A stretch of DNA of 64,000 nt from JAJDAT01 sp964570665 (GTDB taxonomy: Bacteria; Nitrospinota; Nitrospinia; Nitrospinales; JAJDAT01), in the NCBI GenBank assembly GCA_964570665.1, contig CAZMZH010000009.1, positions 111,513 through 175,512 of the forward strand, in the 5' to 3' direction. Below are positions 62,536-64,000 of this stretch, piece after piece. The translations under genes and the position numbers were made by a program. The notes under the pieces were generated by a model. The model saw only the letters and a program-made list of their open reading frames with translations. It was not told the origin of the DNA and made no database searches. The number at the start of each line of letters is the position of its first letter. Within the stretch, counting starts at the first letter, position 1.

Positions 62536-62610
62536 GAGGGGTATAATCTATTAATAGAAAAATGCCTTTTTACCGGGGCTGAGTAACTTAAAAAAATTGA
62601 TTCTTAATTT

Positions 62611-63762
62611 ATGAAAATAACGTACAGTCCACAATTGATGGAAGAGTCGACGTTCCGTCATCTTAACCATCTTGAGCGGTGTGGAATGAGAGCCGAGTAT
62701 GACGAGTTCCATTCTTTAGCCGATCCTATATACGAACTCCCTGAAGACGATCGTGAACTCGCCTTTGAAAAAGTAAATAGAATATTTTTTCTTGAGCAAC
62801 TGAGGTTAGGCGATTATGTAGTTAGATCTCTTGAAGCCTGTGGATTGATCCCTAAGAAAAAAAGAAGTATGAAAGCTGCCCCAACCGAGGAAAAAATTGC
62901 AGCCTCAGTCCCTTCCGACGATGCCGCAACCGATGACTTGGGAGTCGGCGAAGCTCCAATTCATGAAGCCATTGATCAAGCCCAAGGAGAAGAATCTCAA
63001 GACGAGGGCGATCTGGAATATGAATTGAGTAGAAAATTTGAAGAGAAAATAAAAGAGGTTTCCGTCAAGCGTGCAATCAATAAAGTTGACGAAGGTTCAA
63101 ATGTGCTCAATCGGGTTTCAGGATTGCCGATAATTGAATTAAGAGTTCTTGCTAGTCGGTTTGCCGATAGCGAGGAAAGCAAAGAGCTTGAGGCATTTTT
63201 GATTCATGAGTTTATGCACGCAAAAGATATGGTGGATCCTGAGTTTGATTATGAAGACTCATACATTCCTGGCAACCCATCTGTTAAAAATTTAATTACC
63301 GCTCGGTTTAAGTTACTTTGGAATATCTATGTAGACTCAAGGCTTGCTCGACGTAATTTACCTGGAGTCATGTCTAAGGACGCTAGATATCGAGAGTTTG
63401 ATAATTATTATAGGAAAATTCCAGAGCGACAAAGAAGAGGCATCTTCCATGGTGTTTGGGATACTGAAAAACTTTCCCATGAAGAGTTGCTTTCAATGGC
63501 TACCGATTTAGAAACCTTGATGGCCAAATATGTCGAATACGACGAGGATTTCACGGAAGAAGATCAAAGTTATATTCATCTTCCGGGTTCGCCTTGTCCG
63601 TTATGTAAATTTCCAACATATAACTGGGTGGACGACCCAGAAAGTGTTTGTGACGAAATGGTGATAGAAGCCATTCAAATCGATTTCCCCGATTGGGAAA
63701 GTAAAGATGGAGCCTGCGACCGGTGTGTTGAGGTTTACGAACTTCGAGCTGGTTGCGGTTAA
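62611..63762 (+). CDS. HExxH-motif protein with C-terminal cysteine pairs, unknown
   Basis: Protein of 383 residues, no signal peptide. The middle 90-160 is acidic and low in complexity. Residues 195-203 read EAFLIHEFMH, with HEFMH (199-203) a perfect HExxH zinc site; Asp242 in NIYVDSRLARRN follows 38 residues later and is a possible third ligand, a layout seen in some peptidase-like and cobalt-chelatase VWA-associated domains. The C-terminus has CPLC (Cys329 and Cys332), a lone Cys347, CDRC (about 370-373) and a last Cys, which could bind zinc or iron-sulfur. It has no clear ribosome binding site. It lies 120 bp upstream of the Tat-exported protein, so it may process or mature it. Family not recognised. 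Confidence 0.75.
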   Translation: MKITYSPQLMEESTFRHLNHLERCGMRAEYDEFHSLADPIYELPEDDRELAFEKVNRIFFLEQLRLGDYVVRSLEACGLIPKKKRSMKAAPTEEKIAASVPSDDAATDDLGVGEAPIHEAIDQAQGEESQDEGDLEYELSRKFEEKIKEVSVKRAINKVDEGSNVLNRVSGLPIIELRVLASRFADSEESKELEAFLIHEFMHAKDMVDPEFDYEDSYIPGNPSVKNLITARFKLLWNIYVDSRLARRNLPGVMSKDARYREFDNYYRKIPERQRRGIFHGVWDTEKLSHEELLSMATDLETLMAKYVEYDEDFTEEDQSYIHLPGSPCPLCKFPTYNWVDDPESVCDEMVIEAIQIDFPDWESKDGACDRCVEVYELRAGCG

Positions 63763-63790
63763 TATTTTATATTGTTTATTATAAACAGAC

Positions 63791-63859
63791 AGGAGGAGGT
63801 GAAAGCACGATAATCACTTTTTAATTCTAGAAAATTTAATTGTTTTCTTGTGATTAATC
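63791..63859 (+). promoter_or_regulatory. Shine-Dalgarno-like sequence and hairpin between the two genes
   Basis: AGGAGGAGG (63791-63799) is a strong Shine-Dalgarno sequence without a matching start codon at the right distance; the overlapping GTG would give only a 4-codon peptide. A hairpin follows: GATAATCAC (63809-63817) with GTGATTAATC (63850-63859), one bulge and a 32-nt loop. It could regulate expression of the Tat protein or protect its mRNA. Confidence 0.35.
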
Positions 63860-63882
63860 TCTTTAAAGGGAGGGCAAGTTCC

Positions 63883-64000
63883 ATGAGATTAAACCGTAGA
63901 AAGTTCTTACAGGTAAGCGCTGGTGTAGCTACGGCTATGGCGTTATCAAGTAAGAAAGTAGGGGCTCAATTAAAACCGGTTGTAAAGGTTGGGAATCCTT
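63883..64000 (+). CDS. Tat-exported protein, N-terminus only; candidate NxrA-type molybdopterin subunit
   Basis: Only the first 39 codons are in the window. They read MRLNRRKFLQVSAGVATAMA, then SSKKVGAQLKPVVKVGNP: a twin-arginine signal with the consensus RRKFLQ and a short hydrophobic core, followed by a mature start. GGGAGG lies upstream of the ATG. Tat signals are used by folded cofactor enzymes such as DMSO-reductase-family catalytic subunits, and the KPVVKVGNP start resembles NxrA-type subunits. The identity needs the rest of the gene. Confidence 0.55.
   Translation, partial: MRLNRRKFLQVSAGVATAMALSSKKVGAQLKPVVKVGNP

Larger units (their letters stand above)
62216..62610. other. Intergenic region, 395 bp, upstream of the HExxH/Tat locus
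   Basis: No gene was recognised. It is very AT-rich and holds a weak terminator-like hairpin just after the TPR gene (AAAAG and CTTTT around 62246-62268), then a strong promoter and a palindrome, listed separately. Confidence 0.6.

Overview
The window is AT-rich DNA from a Gram-negative bacterium: it has LPS heptosyltransferase, MlaC-type lipid transport, lipoproteins, Tat/Sec export and MreBCD/PBP2. Two features suggest a nitrite oxidiser related to Nitrospina (phylum Nitrospinota). One is a secreted protein with two c-type heme sites fused to an ethylbenzene-dehydrogenase-type heme-b domain (18999-20645), as in gamma subunits of nitrite oxidoreductase-like enzymes. The other is a Tat-signal protein starting at the right edge (63883), which looks like the start of a DMSO-reductase-family catalytic subunit, possibly NxrA. 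The phylum assignment is an inference; no marker gene such as 16S is present. Most other genes are ordinary chromosomal housekeeping genes. There is no tRNA, rRNA, CRISPR array, insertion sequence or prophage that I can recognise.

Layout. 0-6.8 kb: end of a GspB-like secretion gene, a chemoreceptor, prmC-murA (overlapping), waaF and a small acidic protein. 6.8-12.5 kb (minus): secreted protein, TPR protein, GHMP sugar kinase, and an MMPL/RND exporter followed by an MlaC-like protein. 12.7-14.5 kb: phnD-phnC without a permease. 14.5-20.6 kb: a PMT-type glycosyltransferase with TPRs, small secreted and membrane proteins, a STAS protein, then the NxrC-like cytochrome with a secreted partner. 20.8-24.9 kb: an acidic NHL beta-propeller, then smpB, a SAM hydrolase and mtaB on the minus strand. 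25.4-31 kb: a fis-like regulator, a GlmU uridylyltransferase-only protein, a second nucleotidyltransferase/beta-helix protein, glmS and an archaeal-type ThiD-ThiN fusion. 31-37 kb: two convergent histidine kinases, a 2-hydroxyacid dehydrogenase and a TraB-like membrane protein.

37-46 kb: uvrB, a PilZ protein, and mreB-mreC-mreD-mrdA (minus), divergent from a PpiD-like foldase. 46.4-50.7 kb (minus): an ABC uptake system with a PotA-type ATPase and amino-acid-type permease and binding protein, and thiD-tenA. 51-57.3 kb: purD (noticeably GC-richer), a zinc-ribbon membrane protein, a T2-family asparaginase, a SYLF lipoprotein, a GyrI-like protein, and a threonine-degradation pair (tdh-like and kbl). 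57.5-62.2 kb: an unrecognised 668-residue protein with a methyltransferase-like C-terminus, divergent from an 880-residue TPR protein. 62.5-64 kb: a near-consensus sigma-70 promoter with a palindrome at the expected start point, an unrecognised protein carrying an HExxH motif and cysteine pairs, and the start of the Tat-exported putative oxidoreductase. This last locus is the most promising lead for something undescribed.

Functional links: UDP-GlcNAc supply (GlmS, split GlmU) feeds MurA; MreBCD/PBP2 builds the wall; heptosyltransferase and the heptose-kinase-like GHMP protein fit LPS core synthesis; ThiDN, ThiD and TenA cover thiamine synthesis and salvage.
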